Shown here piece by piece: positions 8,439 to 18,996 of a stretch of 64,000 nt of DNA. The translations under genes were made by a program, and so were the position numbers. This DNA is from Lactobacillus johnsonii ATCC 33200 (GTDB lineage Bacteria; Bacillota; Bacilli; Lactobacillales; Lactobacillaceae). Numbering within the stretch: the stretch's first letter is position 1; each line of letters opens with the position of its first letter. Below the pieces are notes generated by a model. The model made no database searches. It was not told where the DNA came from and was given only the letters and a program-made list of their open reading frames with translations. The stretch spans positions 635,748-699,747 of the forward strand of contig NZ_GG670120.1 in NCBI RefSeq assembly GCF_000159355.1, written 5' to 3'.

Positions 8439-9085
8439 TTATTCGAATTTTAAAACTTCATCAACTGGATACCTAACTGACTTAAGTTCTTCTACATTTT
8501 TATTTGGTTTTCCAAGAGCAATCCCCATTACTGGAACATACTGCTCTGGATCAAGTCCCATTACACTTGCCGCTTTTTTTGCATCATAACCAGTCATTGC
8601 ATTTGTTTCATATCCATGTGCTCTAGCAATTAACATTAACTGCATTGCAGCAAGTGAAGAATCAACCATTGCGTCAGCCGTAAGCATTGTTTTATCTGCA
8701 TGCTCATATAATGGTAAAAACGTATTATAAACTTTATCTAGTTCTTCTTTTGAAATTCTCTTTTCTGCGTACATTTGATCCCATAATGCACGATACTTCT
8801 TAAAGGCTAAGGTGTTACCAAAAACCTGAATAACTGCACTTGATGTATCAATTTGCGGATTATTTATTGAAGGGCATGTAAAATTCATGTAATTTCTTCT
8901 TACCTTCATCCGTATCCACTACTACAAATTGCCAAGCCTGCAAGTTACATGTAGAAGGTGCAGTAGTTACTTCTTTAACTCTCTCTTAATTCAGACCGTG
9001 GAATTTTCACATTTTTATCAAAATGCCGAACCGAATGACGATTGAGTAAGACATCCCCAAAATTATTGTTTTTAAATTGTGCCAT
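8439..9085 (-). pseudogene. Nitroreductase family, broken by two frameshifts
   Basis: The pieces join into a normal nitroreductase of about 215 residues. The start MAQFKNNNFGDVLLNRHSVR sits behind an AGGAGG site at 9095-9100. The middle has TTAPSTCNLQAWQFVVVD, a flavin-binding stretch, and the C-terminal part has MLIARAHGYETNAMTGYD and PEQYVPVMGIALGKP. The first break is in a run of four AG units (8979-8986 on the minus strand), where one more AG would restore the frame. The second is in a tandem AATA-type repeat (8859-8868), where removing one or four bases restores it. Two independent lesions make this a real pseudogene rather than one misread base. The intact enzyme would use FMN and NAD(P)H to reduce nitro or quinone compounds. 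Confidence 0.85.
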
Positions 9086-9156
9086 ATATTTTATCCTCCT
9101 ATGTTTATCAGCGCTTACATTGAGTATTATAGTATAAAATTTATGGTATAGAAAAA

Positions 9157-9185
9157 CAGAGAGATTATAATTTATAACCTCTCTG
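9157..9185 (-). terminator. Terminator of pepO
   Basis: A 14-bp stem with one mismatch (CAGAGAG on one arm, CTCTCTG on the other) ends in a T-rich tract on the minus strand. It lies just past the pepO stop codon at 9193. Confidence 0.85.
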
Positions 9186-9192
9186 TTTTGTA

Positions 9193-11136
9193 TTACCAAA
9201 TAGTAATTCTATCTTCAGGATCTAGCCACATTCCATCTTCTGGAGTTACATTGTAAGCTTCGTAAAACTCATCTTGATTTTGAACAGGAATATTAACTCT
9301 TGTTGGTTGGGGTGCATGTACGTCTGATTGAACTTCTGCTGTAATTGATTCTGGACGTTGTTTTTGCATCCAGCTCTTCGCATAAGTTTCAAAGAGATCT
9401 CTCATTTCTCCGCCTTCTGCTTTATTAGCAGCAATTGCACAAGAAAGACCACTTAAATCGGCAATGTTTTCAGAAACAACTTGCTTACCATTTAACTTAG
9501 CTGGTCCATACTGTAAGCCATCAAAAATATCGGCAACGGCCTTAGTACGTTTATTGAACTCAGCAAAGTCTTCTTTAGTCCACCAGTTCTTCATATTACC
9601 CTTTTCATCAAACTGAGCTCCATTATTATCAAAAGCATGAGAAACTTCATGACCAATGGTTGCGCCGATTCCGCCATAGTTAGCTGCACGAGATTGTTTT
9701 GCATCATAGAATGGTGCCTGCAAAATTCCAGCTGGGAAAGTTAAATCATTCTTTTGTGGGTCATAGCAAGCATTGTTTAAGTTACCTGGCATTGCCCAAA
9801 CGCTTCGATCAGGTTTCTTGTTTAATTTTTGTAAATTATCTTTGATCTTTTCTTGATTAATAAGAGCTCGGTTTTCATATAGACTCTTATTTAAATCAAC
9901 TACTAGTCGGTCAAAAACAGCTTGATTCTTTTCTGGATAACCAATTTTGAGTTTTAAGGCTTGCAATTTAACAATAGCTTGTTTCTTAGTTGTTTCGGAA
10001 AGCCATTCATTGTCTTGAATTCTTTGTTCGTATACTTTTAGCATATTATTGATCATGCTAATTACATCATTTTTAGCATCATCGCCAAAATAAGTTTTGC
10101 CGTAGTAAATTCCAACAACTTCATCAAAAGCCGCATTTGCTAAACGGTATGCATGCTTATCTTGTGCCGGCATTTCAGGCACACCATAAACAGCTTGTCT
10201 AAATGGAAAAGCAGCTGCTCTAAAGTCTTGAGATAAGTAGTTAGCTACTCCATTAATAAACTTAACAATCATCCAGCTCTTAATTTCGGCAAATTCACTA
10301 TTATTTAAAAATTCATTGATATGATCAAAATAACGTGGCTCTGCTTCAATTACTTGATCAGGTAGTTCAGGTAAAAGTTGCTTTAAGAAAGCATTGATGT
10401 CGAAATTCTCAAACTTAGCTTCAAAATCTGCTAATTTAACTGGATTATAAGTAGCTGCATAATCAGCCCATTCTTCAGTTGACTTCAAAACTTTAGCAAG
10501 TTTCTTATCGAATTCAATACCCTTTCTTGCCCAAGTCTCTGCTTGTTCTTCCTCTACTCCAGCCATCACAAGTAGCTTAACTGTTTGCTTTTCCAAGGTA
10601 GAAAGTAATTTTTCAGCATCCTCACTTTGATATGCAGTAGTATCTGGCAAGAAAGTTCCTGGTCCTTCTGCATATAAGGCATTATGATCAGTATCCTTCA
10701 TATCTTCCATTACAAAAATATTGAATAGTAAGTCATATCCTTTTGCAAACAAGTCAGCAGCTTGTCTATTAAATTCTTTAAAACTACTCAACGAAATTAA
10801 TTTTTCTAAATCAGCTTTGATTGGTTCTGCCTGTTCTTTATTTCTTTTATCAAAATCAATTGCTAATTTATAAAGATTAATTGCTTTTGCAAAATTAGGT
10901 ATAGTAGGAATCTCCTTTTCCTCTTCAGCAAATTCAGCAAAATCCTTCATCAATTGATCTTCAATCCGCATATCTAAAATCAAGTTAATACCGGTTGAAG
11001 TTCTGTCAGCTGGAATTTTTGCTTTTGAAAGCCATTCTGAGTTAACGGCTAAGTAAAGATTATCTTGGGGTCTAGTATTAATATCAGGCTTAGTTAGGTC
11101 GCCTGCACCCCCGCGAATATTAAAGTATTTTCTCAT
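9193..11136 (-). CDS. pepO: Endopeptidase PepO (M13 neprilysin family)
   Basis: This is a 647-residue zinc metallopeptidase that cleaves oligopeptides inside the cell as part of the lactobacillus proteolytic system. The HExxH zinc site is in GATIGHEVSHAFDNNGAQFD, and the second zinc/glutamate motif is ENIADLSGLSCA. The C-terminal substrate-binding motif is present as RVNIPVQNQDEFYEAYNV, and the end DPEDRITIW corresponds to the family's conserved final tryptophan. There is no signal peptide, consistent with a cytosolic PepO. Length is normal and the frame is intact. It is monocistronic, with its own terminator downstream and an approximately 170-base gap upstream. Confidence 0.97.
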   Translation of the reverse strand: MRKYFNIRGGAGDLTKPDINTRPQDNLYLAVNSEWLSKAKIPADRTSTGINLILDMRIEDQLMKDFAEFAEEEKEIPTIPNFAKAINLYKLAIDFDKRNKEQAEPIKADLEKLISLSSFKEFNRQAADLFAKGYDLLFNIFVMEDMKDTDHNALYAEGPGTFLPDTTAYQSEDAEKLLSTLEKQTVKLLVMAGVEEEQAETWARKGIEFDKKLAKVLKSTEEWADYAATYNPVKLADFEAKFENFDINAFLKQLLPELPDQVIEAEPRYFDHINEFLNNSEFAEIKSWMIVKFINGVANYLSQDFRAAAFPFRQAVYGVPEMPAQDKHAYRLANAAFDEVVGIYYGKTYFGDDAKNDVISMINNMLKVYEQRIQDNEWLSETTKKQAIVKLQALKLKIGYPEKNQAVFDRLVVDLNKSLYENRALINQEKIKDNLQKLNKKPDRSVWAMPGNLNNACYDPQKNDLTFPAGILQAPFYDAKQSRAANYGGIGATIGHEVSHAFDNNGAQFDEKGNMKNWWTKEDFAEFNKRTKAVADIFDGLQYGPAKLNGKQVVSENIADLSGLSCAIAANKAEGGEMRDLFETYAKSWMQKQRPESITAEVQSDVHAPQPTRVNIPVQNQDEFYEAYNVTPEDGMWLDPEDRITIW

Positions 11137-11246
11137 CTAATTACCTTCCATAAAAATCAAATTAAGTAAATGATATCATTATTAAACTTACTAAGCTATT
11201 TATTATTTTAGCTTTTTTTAATATTTAAGAATTCAGAAGATAAAAA

Positions 11247-11285
11247 TACTAACATTGGGCCATTTATAGATCCGAGATGTCAGTA
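11247..11285 (-). terminator. Terminator of the beta-helix pseudogene
   Basis: The arms 11247-11255 and 11277-11285 pair over 9 bases with one mismatch, and the minus-strand read-out continues into a T5 tract (11242-11246). It lies 25 bases after the original stop codon of the beta-helix gene. Confidence 0.6.
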
Positions 11286-11309
11286 TACTCACACTGTCTT
11301 TCTTATCTA

Positions 11310-12659
11310 TTAGTTTGAATTGGTTGAAAAAGTTCCTGTTACAGTAATTGTATATGGACTATTTCCTTTCTGAACGGTTTTACATTTTTATTAATAGTTA
11401 CTTTGCGCCCTTTTGTATCAATTACTTTTCCCCCTTAGCTACATTTAAATTGGTAACTCTTGAATTACCAGTTACGATCCATTTAGAATTAGAAGTAATA
11501 TTCATCGTCAGTGGAGTTTTTGATTTTGAGGAAGCGTATTTATTACTAATGATGGAAGTTGTACCAGTATAAGTTGAATTTTTTAACAATTTAATATTTG
11601 TACTCGACATTGTGTCTACTACAATATTTCCCTTTAACTTTTGCTTAGTAGCAGTTAAAACAATATGTCCATCATTTTTATCTTTTGTTCCCAATTATTA
11701 GAGCTATTATCAGTAACATTTAATAGATCTACTTTTTTATTACTAAAATCAAGCTTAGTATTTTCTAAGTTAATTTTATCTGTAGTATTTGTTACATAAA
11801 ACATAGTACCACTAGAAATTTTTGTTTTTAACGTTGAATTTTTCGCATTAAAGGATGCACCTTTTCCTGCAGCAGTCTCCTCATCTCCTGAAGTGGATTG
11901 ATAAATAATTACCCCATTTTTAATTGGATCGGAGCCAGAGATTTTATTGCTGGTCGAAGTTAAAGTGGAATTATTGAGGAGTATCTTATTATAGCCCTCC
12001 ATTCCAGCAATCTGGCTACCATGAGCTATACCTGTTACATTTTTTAAAGAAATGCTTCCTATAGAATAGACTAACGGAGAACCAGAACCCTTTGTGGTAA
12101 TTTTAGAATTATTTACTTTGACAACGCCACCACCTCTGTCGATAGCTACAGCCGCAGAATGATCACCATTAGTAGAAATTTTAATTTTATCAGCATTAAT
12201 TTTTCCACCATAAGTTGCATCTAACCCTCTTGAATTAGCTTCACCAGTCGTTTTAATTGTAGTATTTTTAACATTAACCGTACCATTATTAGTTAGTTGC
12301 AAAAATACCATTTGCTCCAGTCGCGTTCGAATTTATTTTTGTATTCTTTACAGTAGCAACAGCTTTTTTCCATTTGTTAAAACAACTGAATCCAACCCAT
12401 AAAAGTTAGCATTATCATCACTAGTTGCATCCTCGTGTATTTGGACCACCTTTTCCCATTTGTCTGGCAGGTGGTTGTTGTCCCGTATCAGATGGAGGTG
12501 TTCCCATTTTTTCACTTTTTTGATCACTAGACTGACCTTTTTTGAAGTTTTAGTTGTACTTGCTTATACTGTTTTAACTTGTGTAGAAGTTGTTTCAACT
12601 GTTATTCCTGCTAAAGGGGCGGTAAGTAAAGGAATAGTAGTATATTTTGTATATTTCAT
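11310..12659 (-). pseudogene. Secreted beta-helix repeat protein, multiply frameshifted
   Basis: The region reads as one secreted protein of about 450 residues. It starts at the ATG at 12657-12659 behind a TAAGGAGG site, with a signal-like start (KYTTIPLLTAPLAGITVE), then a Ser/Gly/Pro-rich linker (MGTPPSDTGQQPPARQMGKG). Many short beta-helix turns rich in Asn, Thr and Lys follow (TNNGTVNVKNTTIKTTGE, KINADKIKISTNGDHSAA, FNAKNSTLKTKISSGTMF). Such right-handed beta-helix proteins are typically cell-surface or secreted. I count about eight lesions: a TAA at codon 32, indels at 12538-12543, about 12426-12443, 12364-12369, 11690-11692, 11430-11434 and about 11364-11380, and a 4-bp tandem duplication at 12291-12298. 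The two largest surviving frames are 11655-12311 and 11422-11694. It is certainly not expressed as a whole. Confidence 0.8.
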
Positions 12660-12694
12660 GCTAGGAAGTCCTCCTTAATTAAATTTTATTATTT

Positions 12695-12728
12695 AAAAGC
12701 ATACGATGCTCTTTCGATAAAAGTATGC
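12695..12728 (-). terminator. Weak hairpin downstream of the permease pseudogene
   Basis: GCATAC at 12699-12704 and GTATGC at 12723-12728 form a 6-bp stem around an 18-base loop. On the minus strand it is followed by TTTT and AT-rich sequence. It is weak and could instead belong to the promoter region of the beta-helix gene. Confidence 0.35.
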
Positions 12729-12808
12729 ATAATCCTTAATAAAAGTATTAAGAGAAGCTAAAGTTAGCTTTAAAGCTATTAAGAGATCTAAAACTTAATA
12801 TAGAGGAA

Positions 12809-14092
12809 TCAATCTACTGATTTCAGTGCTTCTAGCATATTAACTTCTTTAATCTTGCGATTTACGAAAACGGCCATAATACCTGTAATGACTAACGAAA
12901 TTAAAGCTGATAATAAATAATTACTAAATAAAATTCCAGGTTTAAACATTGCATTTAGGGGAGCTAAATTATCAATAATAAAACCATGTAGCCAATTACC
13001 AATTAAAAATCCAATTAAAATACCAAAAATTGATAAAATAATCGTTTCTCGATAAATATATAAACTAGCCTCATTATTGTAAAAACCTAATACTTTCAAG
13101 ATTGCAATTTCTCTCATTCGCTCTTCTAAATTGGTTGTCGTTAAAGTAAAAATCACTACCACTGCTAATAAGTCAGCCAGCCCAATCAATAGAAACATTA
13201 CTTTATCCATACTTTGAATCAAACTATCGATAATTTGTTGATTATTAGTATTTAAATTAATTGCACTAACTGCTCCAGTTTTCATCAAAGAACTCGCAAA
13301 AGAATTAATTTGAGTTTTATTATTCAACTCAATTAATTGAGCATTTTAATGGCTTTTCGACCAAAGTATTTGCGATAAACACCCGAACTCATTAAGACAT
13401 AGTGTCCCATATACATTTCACAGATATTACCAATAGGTAATTTTACTTTTTTGCCATTAGTAGTTACTAAACTTAACTCATTCCCAATACTTAAATTTAG
13501 TAATTTAGCCAATTTTTCTGAAATAACTATTCCCCGACCATTTAAGTTTATTTTTTGACCAGAGGATCTATTTCTCAAACTAATATATTTGCTAATCTCG
13601 CTACCCTTTTCTGGAACAATTATCGAAATATACTGATTAGTACCGGCAATTTTTTTCGAAACATTTTCAAAATATACTGGCAAATGTTTATTTACCTGAC
13701 TAGAGGAAAGCTTCTGATTCAATTTAGTGCTTTGTTCGCTAGACAGAGAATCTTTATCAACCGCAATCAGATCATACTTAATAATCTCACTGTATTGTTT
13801 TTGTCCAATACCCGCTAGTGAATCACGAATTCCAAATCCCATCATTAATAAGCCAGTGCATCCCGCAATACCTAGAATAGTCATAATCATTTTTACTTTA
13901 TAGCGAAAAATATTTCTCAAAGTAACTTTATAATTAAAACTTAAATGTTGCCAAAAAGGTTTAATTTTTTCTAGTAAAATCCGAGAACCATTTTTCGGTG
14001 CCTTAGGTAACAGTAATTCACTCGTCTTGGCTTGCAAAGCAATAATTAATTGAATTATTGCTGCACCAGTAGTACAGAGAATAGCAATTAAT
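12809..14092 (-). pseudogene. FtsX-type ABC permease, truncated at the N-terminus and frameshifted
   Basis: Two frames (13333-14037 and 12809-13327) form the C-terminal half of a large FtsX/MacB-like ABC permease. The earlier part carries LSFNYKVTLRNIFRYKVKM and ILGIAGCTGLLMMGFGIRDS, a hallmark of the big lactic-acid-bacterial FtsX permeases. The later part has three membrane segments with LEERMREIAILKVLGFYNN. Adding one A to the minus-strand A4 run at 13343-13346 rejoins the frames as IKNAQLIELNNKTQ. Homology continues upstream to about 14090 as a membrane segment (ILCTTGAAIIQLIIALQ) and then stops where the opposite-strand glycosyltransferase begins. The N-terminal half and its ATPase partner are gone, so it is non-functional. 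Confidence 0.8.
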
Positions 14093-15001
14093 ATGGGGCA
14101 AGATGTTCGTATCCTTTCTTCAATTGCAGGTGGAAAACCAGATTATCCTCTTCCAATAATGACAATCCCAATTTTAAAAAATATTATTGCCAAAGAAGGA
14201 TTTCATTTTGCTAAACCTAAAAAAGAAATAATTAAAGAGGCTATTAGATGGGCAGATTTAGTCCACTTGGAAGACCCTTTTCCTGTTTGTTGGAGCGCCG
14301 CTAAAATTGCCAAACAGATGAGAAAGCCAATTACAGGTACTTTTCATCTTTATCCTGAAAATCTGACTGCTTCAGTATCAATTTTAGACCATGGCAGCAT
14401 CAATTCTGCTTTTATGAGATTATTTCGTGATACTACTTTTTATTACTGTAGCTATTTACAGTGTCCCACTACTAAGGTCGAACAACGTTTAAAAAAATAT
14501 AACTTCAAATCCAAGTTAATAGTTATTTCTAATGGCATTAGTGACTATTATTTACAGAATAACCAGAGAACGATATCGACTGATTCCTTTACAATACTTT
14601 CAATTTGTCAAAGACTAAAGATTAATGCTCAGCTTGGCTTTTATTCTAGAAATGACCTAAAACAGATCATGGATCAATCCAATATTGTTATTCATTGTAC
14701 TAACGTGGAAGTTGAAGGGATGGCTTGCATGGAAGCTTTTGCGACTGGGTGTGTACCCATAATTGCCCAAAGTCCTATCTCTTCTACCAGTTCATATGCC
14801 TTAAGTCCTAACAATCTTTTTCTCGCTGGAAGAAGCGAAATTTTATCTCAAAGAATTGATTACTGGATTAATCATCCCCAAGATTTAAAAATGATGAGTG
14901 CAAATTACCAAAATTATGCTAAATCTCTTACAGTTCAATTTTCTGCTAAAAAGGTCGTAACAATGATGAAAAACACTCAAAAAAATTATCTTTCAAACTA
15001 A
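14093..15001 (+). pseudogene. Truncated GT4-family glycosyltransferase
   Basis: The frame encodes 302 residues of a GT-B fold glycosyltransferase (family GT4). The first residues, GQDVRILSSIAGG, correspond to the end of the first alpha helix and second strand of such enzymes, so the usual N-terminus of some 30-40 residues with the first Rossmann strand is missing. No ribosome binding site precedes the ATG. The C-terminal nucleotide-sugar region is recognisable (EVEGMACMEAFATGCVPIIA). Between FTILSICQRL and INAQLGFYSRNDLKQIMD the segment that normally carries the second Rossmann strands is also missing, so there is an internal in-frame deletion of roughly 40-60 residues. Related full-length enzymes glycosylate diacylglycerol or surface polymers. 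Activity is very unlikely. Confidence 0.7.
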
Positions 15002-15068
15002 TATTCAAACATAAAAATATGTGTTATTCTTATGTTAAATCTTTCACAAAAAGGAGGAAATTTTTTTA

Positions 15069-17807
15069 ATGTCCATCAAGAAGTTAGAAAATAGCAGCGA
15101 TCATGCAATGGTAGCTGAAGAAGTTAAAATTTTGACCAATTTACTTAACGAAAGTACACGTCAATTAAGTGGGGATGTGATTTTTAATAAAATTCAAGAT
15201 TTAATTAAGATCTCCGCTCAAAAAGACTACGATGCTCTTGAAAAGCAAATTGCTAGTCTTACTAACCAAGAAATGATTGTCGTTGCACGTTATTTTGCAA
15301 CTTTACCTTTATTAATTAATATTTCTGAAGATGTAGAGTTAGCTAGTGAAGTTAACTTACTCAATAATACGGATCAAGACTATCTTGGTAAACTTGAAGA
15401 TACGATTGACTTAGTTTCTCAAAAAGAAAATGCCAGTGAAATTCTTAAGCATGTTAATGTAGTTCCCGTTTTAACTGCTCACCCTACTCAAGTTCAAAGA
15501 AAAACTGTCCTTGAACTAACTGACCAAATTCACGGTCTATTACGCAGTTACCGTGAAGTTAAAAACGGAACCATTAATCAGGCTGAATGGACTGAAAAAC
15601 TCCGCGCTTACATCGAGATTTTAATGCAAACCGATATTATTCGTAGCCACAAACTACAGGTTTCTAATGAAATTACAAACGTTTTAGCATACTATCCTAA
15701 GGCTTTGATTCCGGCTATCACTAAATTTACAGCTCGCTACCAAGAATTAGCTAAAAAACATAATTTAAATCTAGTTGGCGCCACCCCAATTACTATGGGA
15801 ATGTGGATCGGAGGCGATCGTGATGGGAATCCATACGTTACTGCTGAAACATTAAAGTTGAGTGCCACTTTACAAAGCCAAGTAATTTTTGAATACTATA
15901 TTAAACAGCTAAACAATCTTTACCGCACGATTTCAATGTCTACTTCTTATATGAAGCCTTCATCCGCTGTTGAAAAATTATCAGAGCTCTCAAATGATGA
16001 TTCACCATTTAGAACTAATGAACCATATCGTCGTGCTTTCTACTATATTGAGAGCCGTTTACTTCATACTGAATACACTCTTTTAGGAACAGCTGATAAA
16101 AATAGCTTTGTTAAAAAACGCGATTTGGAAAATTTAGACAAAATCCCTGTTTATAAGAATCCACAAGATTTTAAAGCTGATTTAATTACAATTAAAGAAT
16201 CGCTCGAAGAAGATTATGACCAAGCTGTAGTTAGAAGTTTCTTTATTGAGCTATTAGAAGCAATTGATATCTTTGGTTTCCATTTGGCAACAATTGATAT
16301 GCGTCAAGATTCTAGTGTAAACGAAACTTGTGTTGCTGAATTGCTAAAGGGTGCCGGAATTTGTGATGATTATAGTGCCTTACCAGAAAAAGATAAGGTT
16401 AAAGTTTTACTTAATGAGTTAAACAATGATCCACGTAATCTTCATGCTAACAATAAGCCAAAATCTGAATTGCTTCAAAAGGAATTAAAGATCTACAAGA
16501 CTGCTCGTCAACTCAAGGATTGTATTGGTGAAGATGTAATTAAACAACACATTATTTCTCATACTGAAAGTGTCTCTGATCTTCTTGAACAAGCAATCAT
16601 GCTTAAAGAATATGATCTTTTAAATAATCAAGGAGCTCGCATTCAAGTTGTGCCATTATTTGAAACAGTTGAAGACTTAGAAAACTCTCGTGAAATTATG
16701 AAAGAATTTCTAAATCTTGACATTGTTAAAAGATGGCTTGCTTCTCAAAATAATTACCAAGAAATTATGCTGGGCTACTCTGACTCAAATAAAGATGGTG
16801 GCTACTTAGCTTCTTGCTGGAATCTTTATAAGGCTCAGAAAGACTTAACTGCAATGGGCAAGAAATTGGGTGTTAATATTACCTTCATGCACGGCCGTGG
16901 TGGAACTGTGGGTCGTGGTGGTGGTCCTTCTTATGAAGCTATTACTGCTCAACCTTTTGGCTCAATTAATGACCGGATTCGAATGACTGAACAAGGTGAA
17001 ATCATTCAAAACAAGTATGGTAATCAAGATACTGCTTACTACAATTTGGAAATGCTAGCCTCAGCTACTATCGACCGTATTGTTTCTAAACAAATTGTAA
17101 GTGAAGATGATATTGGTGGATTCCGTTCCTCAATGGATGAAATTGTTTTAGACAGTAATAAAATTTACCGTAAGCTTGTTTTTGAAACACCAGCTTTTCT
17201 TGACTACTTCTTGCAAGCTACACCAATTAAACAAATTTCCAACTTAAATATTGGTTCTCGTCCAGCAGCAAGAAAGAAGATTACTGATTTTTCAGGCTTA
17301 AGAGCTATTCCTTGGGTATTCTCATGGTCACAAAGTCGAATTATGTTTCCTGGTTGGTATGGTGTTGGTTCTGCCTTCAAGCACTTCATTGATGCCAATC
17401 CTAATAACCTCCATACCTTACAAAAGATGTATCAAGGTTGGCCTTTCTTCCACTCCCTCCTCTCCAATGTTGATATGGTTCTTTCCAAATCTAACATGGA
17501 TATTGCAAAACAATATGCGGACCTATGTGAAGATGAAGATACTAAAAAAGTCTTTGATACTATCTGTCAAGAATGGAAACTTACTAAAGAAGTAATCCTT
17601 CAAATTGAAGGTAACAAAGAATTACTTGCAGATAACCCAAGTTTAAAGATGAGCTTAAATTACCGGATGCCATACTTCAACATTCTTAACTACATTCAAA
17701 TTGAAATGATTAAACGAGATCGCGTCGATGAGATTGCCGGTGTTTATGAAAGTATTTTACCGATTACCATTAATGGGGTAACCTCTGGCTTACGTAATTC
17801 AGGATAG
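15069..17807 (+). CDS. ppc: Phosphoenolpyruvate carboxylase
   Basis: This is a 912-residue PEP carboxylase, which makes oxaloacetate from PEP and bicarbonate. The catalytic histidine is in [15 protein letters not shown] (about residue 138). Other conserved blocks are [42 protein letters not shown] (second essential His), [10 protein letters not shown] and [15 protein letters not shown]. The C-terminus GLRNSG is close to the family's GMRNTG ending. A strong AAAGGAGGAAA ribosome binding site lies upstream. In homofermentative lactobacilli this enzyme supplies oxaloacetate for aspartate, which is the substrate of the aspartate carbamoyltransferase encoded further along. A cysteine hydrolase gene follows after 22 bases and is probably cotranscribed. 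Confidence 0.98.
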   Translation: MSIKKLENSSDHAMVAEEVKILTNLLNESTRQLSGDVIFNKIQDLIKISAQKDYDALEKQIASLTNQEMIVVARYFATLPLLINISEDVELASEVNLLNNTDQDYLGKLEDTIDLVSQKENASEILKHVNVVPVLTAHPTQVQRKTVLELTDQIHGLLRSYREVKNGTINQAEWTEKLRAYIEILMQTDIIRSHKLQVSNEITNVLAYYPKALIPAITKFTARYQELAKKHNLNLVGATPITMGMWIGGDRDGNPYVTAETLKLSATLQSQVIFEYYIKQLNNLYRTISMSTSYMKPSSAVEKLSELSNDDSPFRTNEPYRRAFYYIESRLLHTEYTLLGTADKNSFVKKRDLENLDKIPVYKNPQDFKADLITIKESLEEDYDQAVVRSFFIELLEAIDIFGFHLATIDMRQDSSVNETCVAELLKGAGICDDYSALPEKDKVKVLLNELNNDPRNLHANNKPKSELLQKELKIYKTARQLKDCIGEDVIKQHIISHTESVSDLLEQAIMLKEYDLLNNQGARIQVVPLFETVEDLENSREIMKEFLNLDIVKRWLASQNNYQEIMLGYSDSNKDGGYLASCWNLYKAQKDLTAMGKKLGVNITFMHGRGGTVGRGGGPSYEAITAQPFGSINDRIRMTEQGEIIQNKYGNQDTAYYNLEMLASATIDRIVSKQIVSEDDIGGFRSSMDEIVLDSNKIYRKLVFETPAFLDYFLQATPIKQISNLNIGSRPAARKKITDFSGLRAIPWVFSWSQSRIMFPGWYGVGSAFKHFIDANPNNLHTLQKMYQGWPFFHSLLSNVDMVLSKSNMDIAKQYADLCEDEDTKKVFDTICQEWKLTKEVILQIEGNKELLADNPSLKMSLNYRMPYFNILNYIQIEMIKRDRVDEIAGVYESILPITINGVTSGLRNSG

Positions 17808-17829
17808 TTTTAATTTTTAAGGAAAAAAT

Positions 17830-18378
17830 ATGAAAAAAGCACTATTAATTATTGACTACACTAATGACTTTATTGCAGACAATGGTTCTCTTACCTGTGG
17901 AAAGCCAGCTCAAGCTTTAGAAGATTATTTAATCGAATTAGCAAATAAATTTTATGATAATGGAGATTATGTAATTTTTCCAACTGATGGACATACCGGT
18001 GATACATTTAGTCCAGAATATAAGCTCTTTCCACCACATAATATTGTTGGTACACCAGGGCAAGAGTTATACGGTAAGTTAAAAGAATGGTATGAAGCTC
18101 ATAAGTCTAGTGACCGAGTATATAAATTTAACAAAAATCGCTATTCTTCTTTCCAAAATACTAATCTTGATAACTACTTACGCGAACGTAAAATTAACGA
18201 CCTATGGTTAACGGGAGTATGTACAGACATTTGTGTTCTTCATACGGCTATGACTGCCTATAATTTAAACTATGATTTAACTATTCCAAGTAAGGGTGTT
18301 ACTACCTTTACCGAACATGGTCAAGAATGGGCCTTGGATCATTTTAAAAATGCCTTAGGCGCAAAAGTAATAGAATAA
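17830..18378 (+). CDS. Isochorismatase-like cysteine hydrolase, probable nicotinamidase
   Basis: This 182-residue protein belongs to the isochorismatase-like family. The catalytic triad is readable: Asp in LLIIDYTNDFI (residue 9), Lys in YKFNKNRYSSF, and Cys in LTGVCTDICVLHTAMTAY, preceded by the usual non-proline cis-peptide region. A metal-binding pattern of D-x-H type may be PTDGHTGDTF. The pattern best fits nicotinamidase/pyrazinamidase (PncA-like), which deamidates nicotinamide for NAD salvage, but other amidases share the fold. It follows ppc by 22 bases and is closed by a strong terminator. The family is certain, the substrate likely. Confidence 0.85.
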   Translation: MKKALLIIDYTNDFIADNGSLTCGKPAQALEDYLIELANKFYDNGDYVIFPTDGHTGDTFSPEYKLFPPHNIVGTPGQELYGKLKEWYEAHKSSDRVYKFNKNRYSSFQNTNLDNYLRERKINDLWLTGVCTDICVLHTAMTAYNLNYDLTIPSKGVTTFTEHGQEWALDHFKNALGAKVIE

Positions 18379-18385
18379 ATAGAGC

Positions 18386-18429
18386 AAAAAAACTGCATCA
18401 TCTGATTTTTCAGAATGATGCAGTTTTTT
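18386..18429. terminator. Strong bidirectional terminator
   Basis: A long inverted repeat (ACTGCATCATCTGA arm, one mismatch) is flanked by A7 and T6. It separates the ppc operon from the end of the convergent pyrimidine operon. Confidence 0.93.
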
Positions 18430-18993
<564 letters not shown>

Positions 18994-18996
18994 TTA

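Noticed and set aside
12733..12780. Short inverted repeats (TTAATA- and AGCTTTA-like) upstream of the beta-helix pseudogene.
   Set aside because: Stems of 5-7 AT-rich bases are expected by chance at this composition, and no terminator or operator pattern follows.
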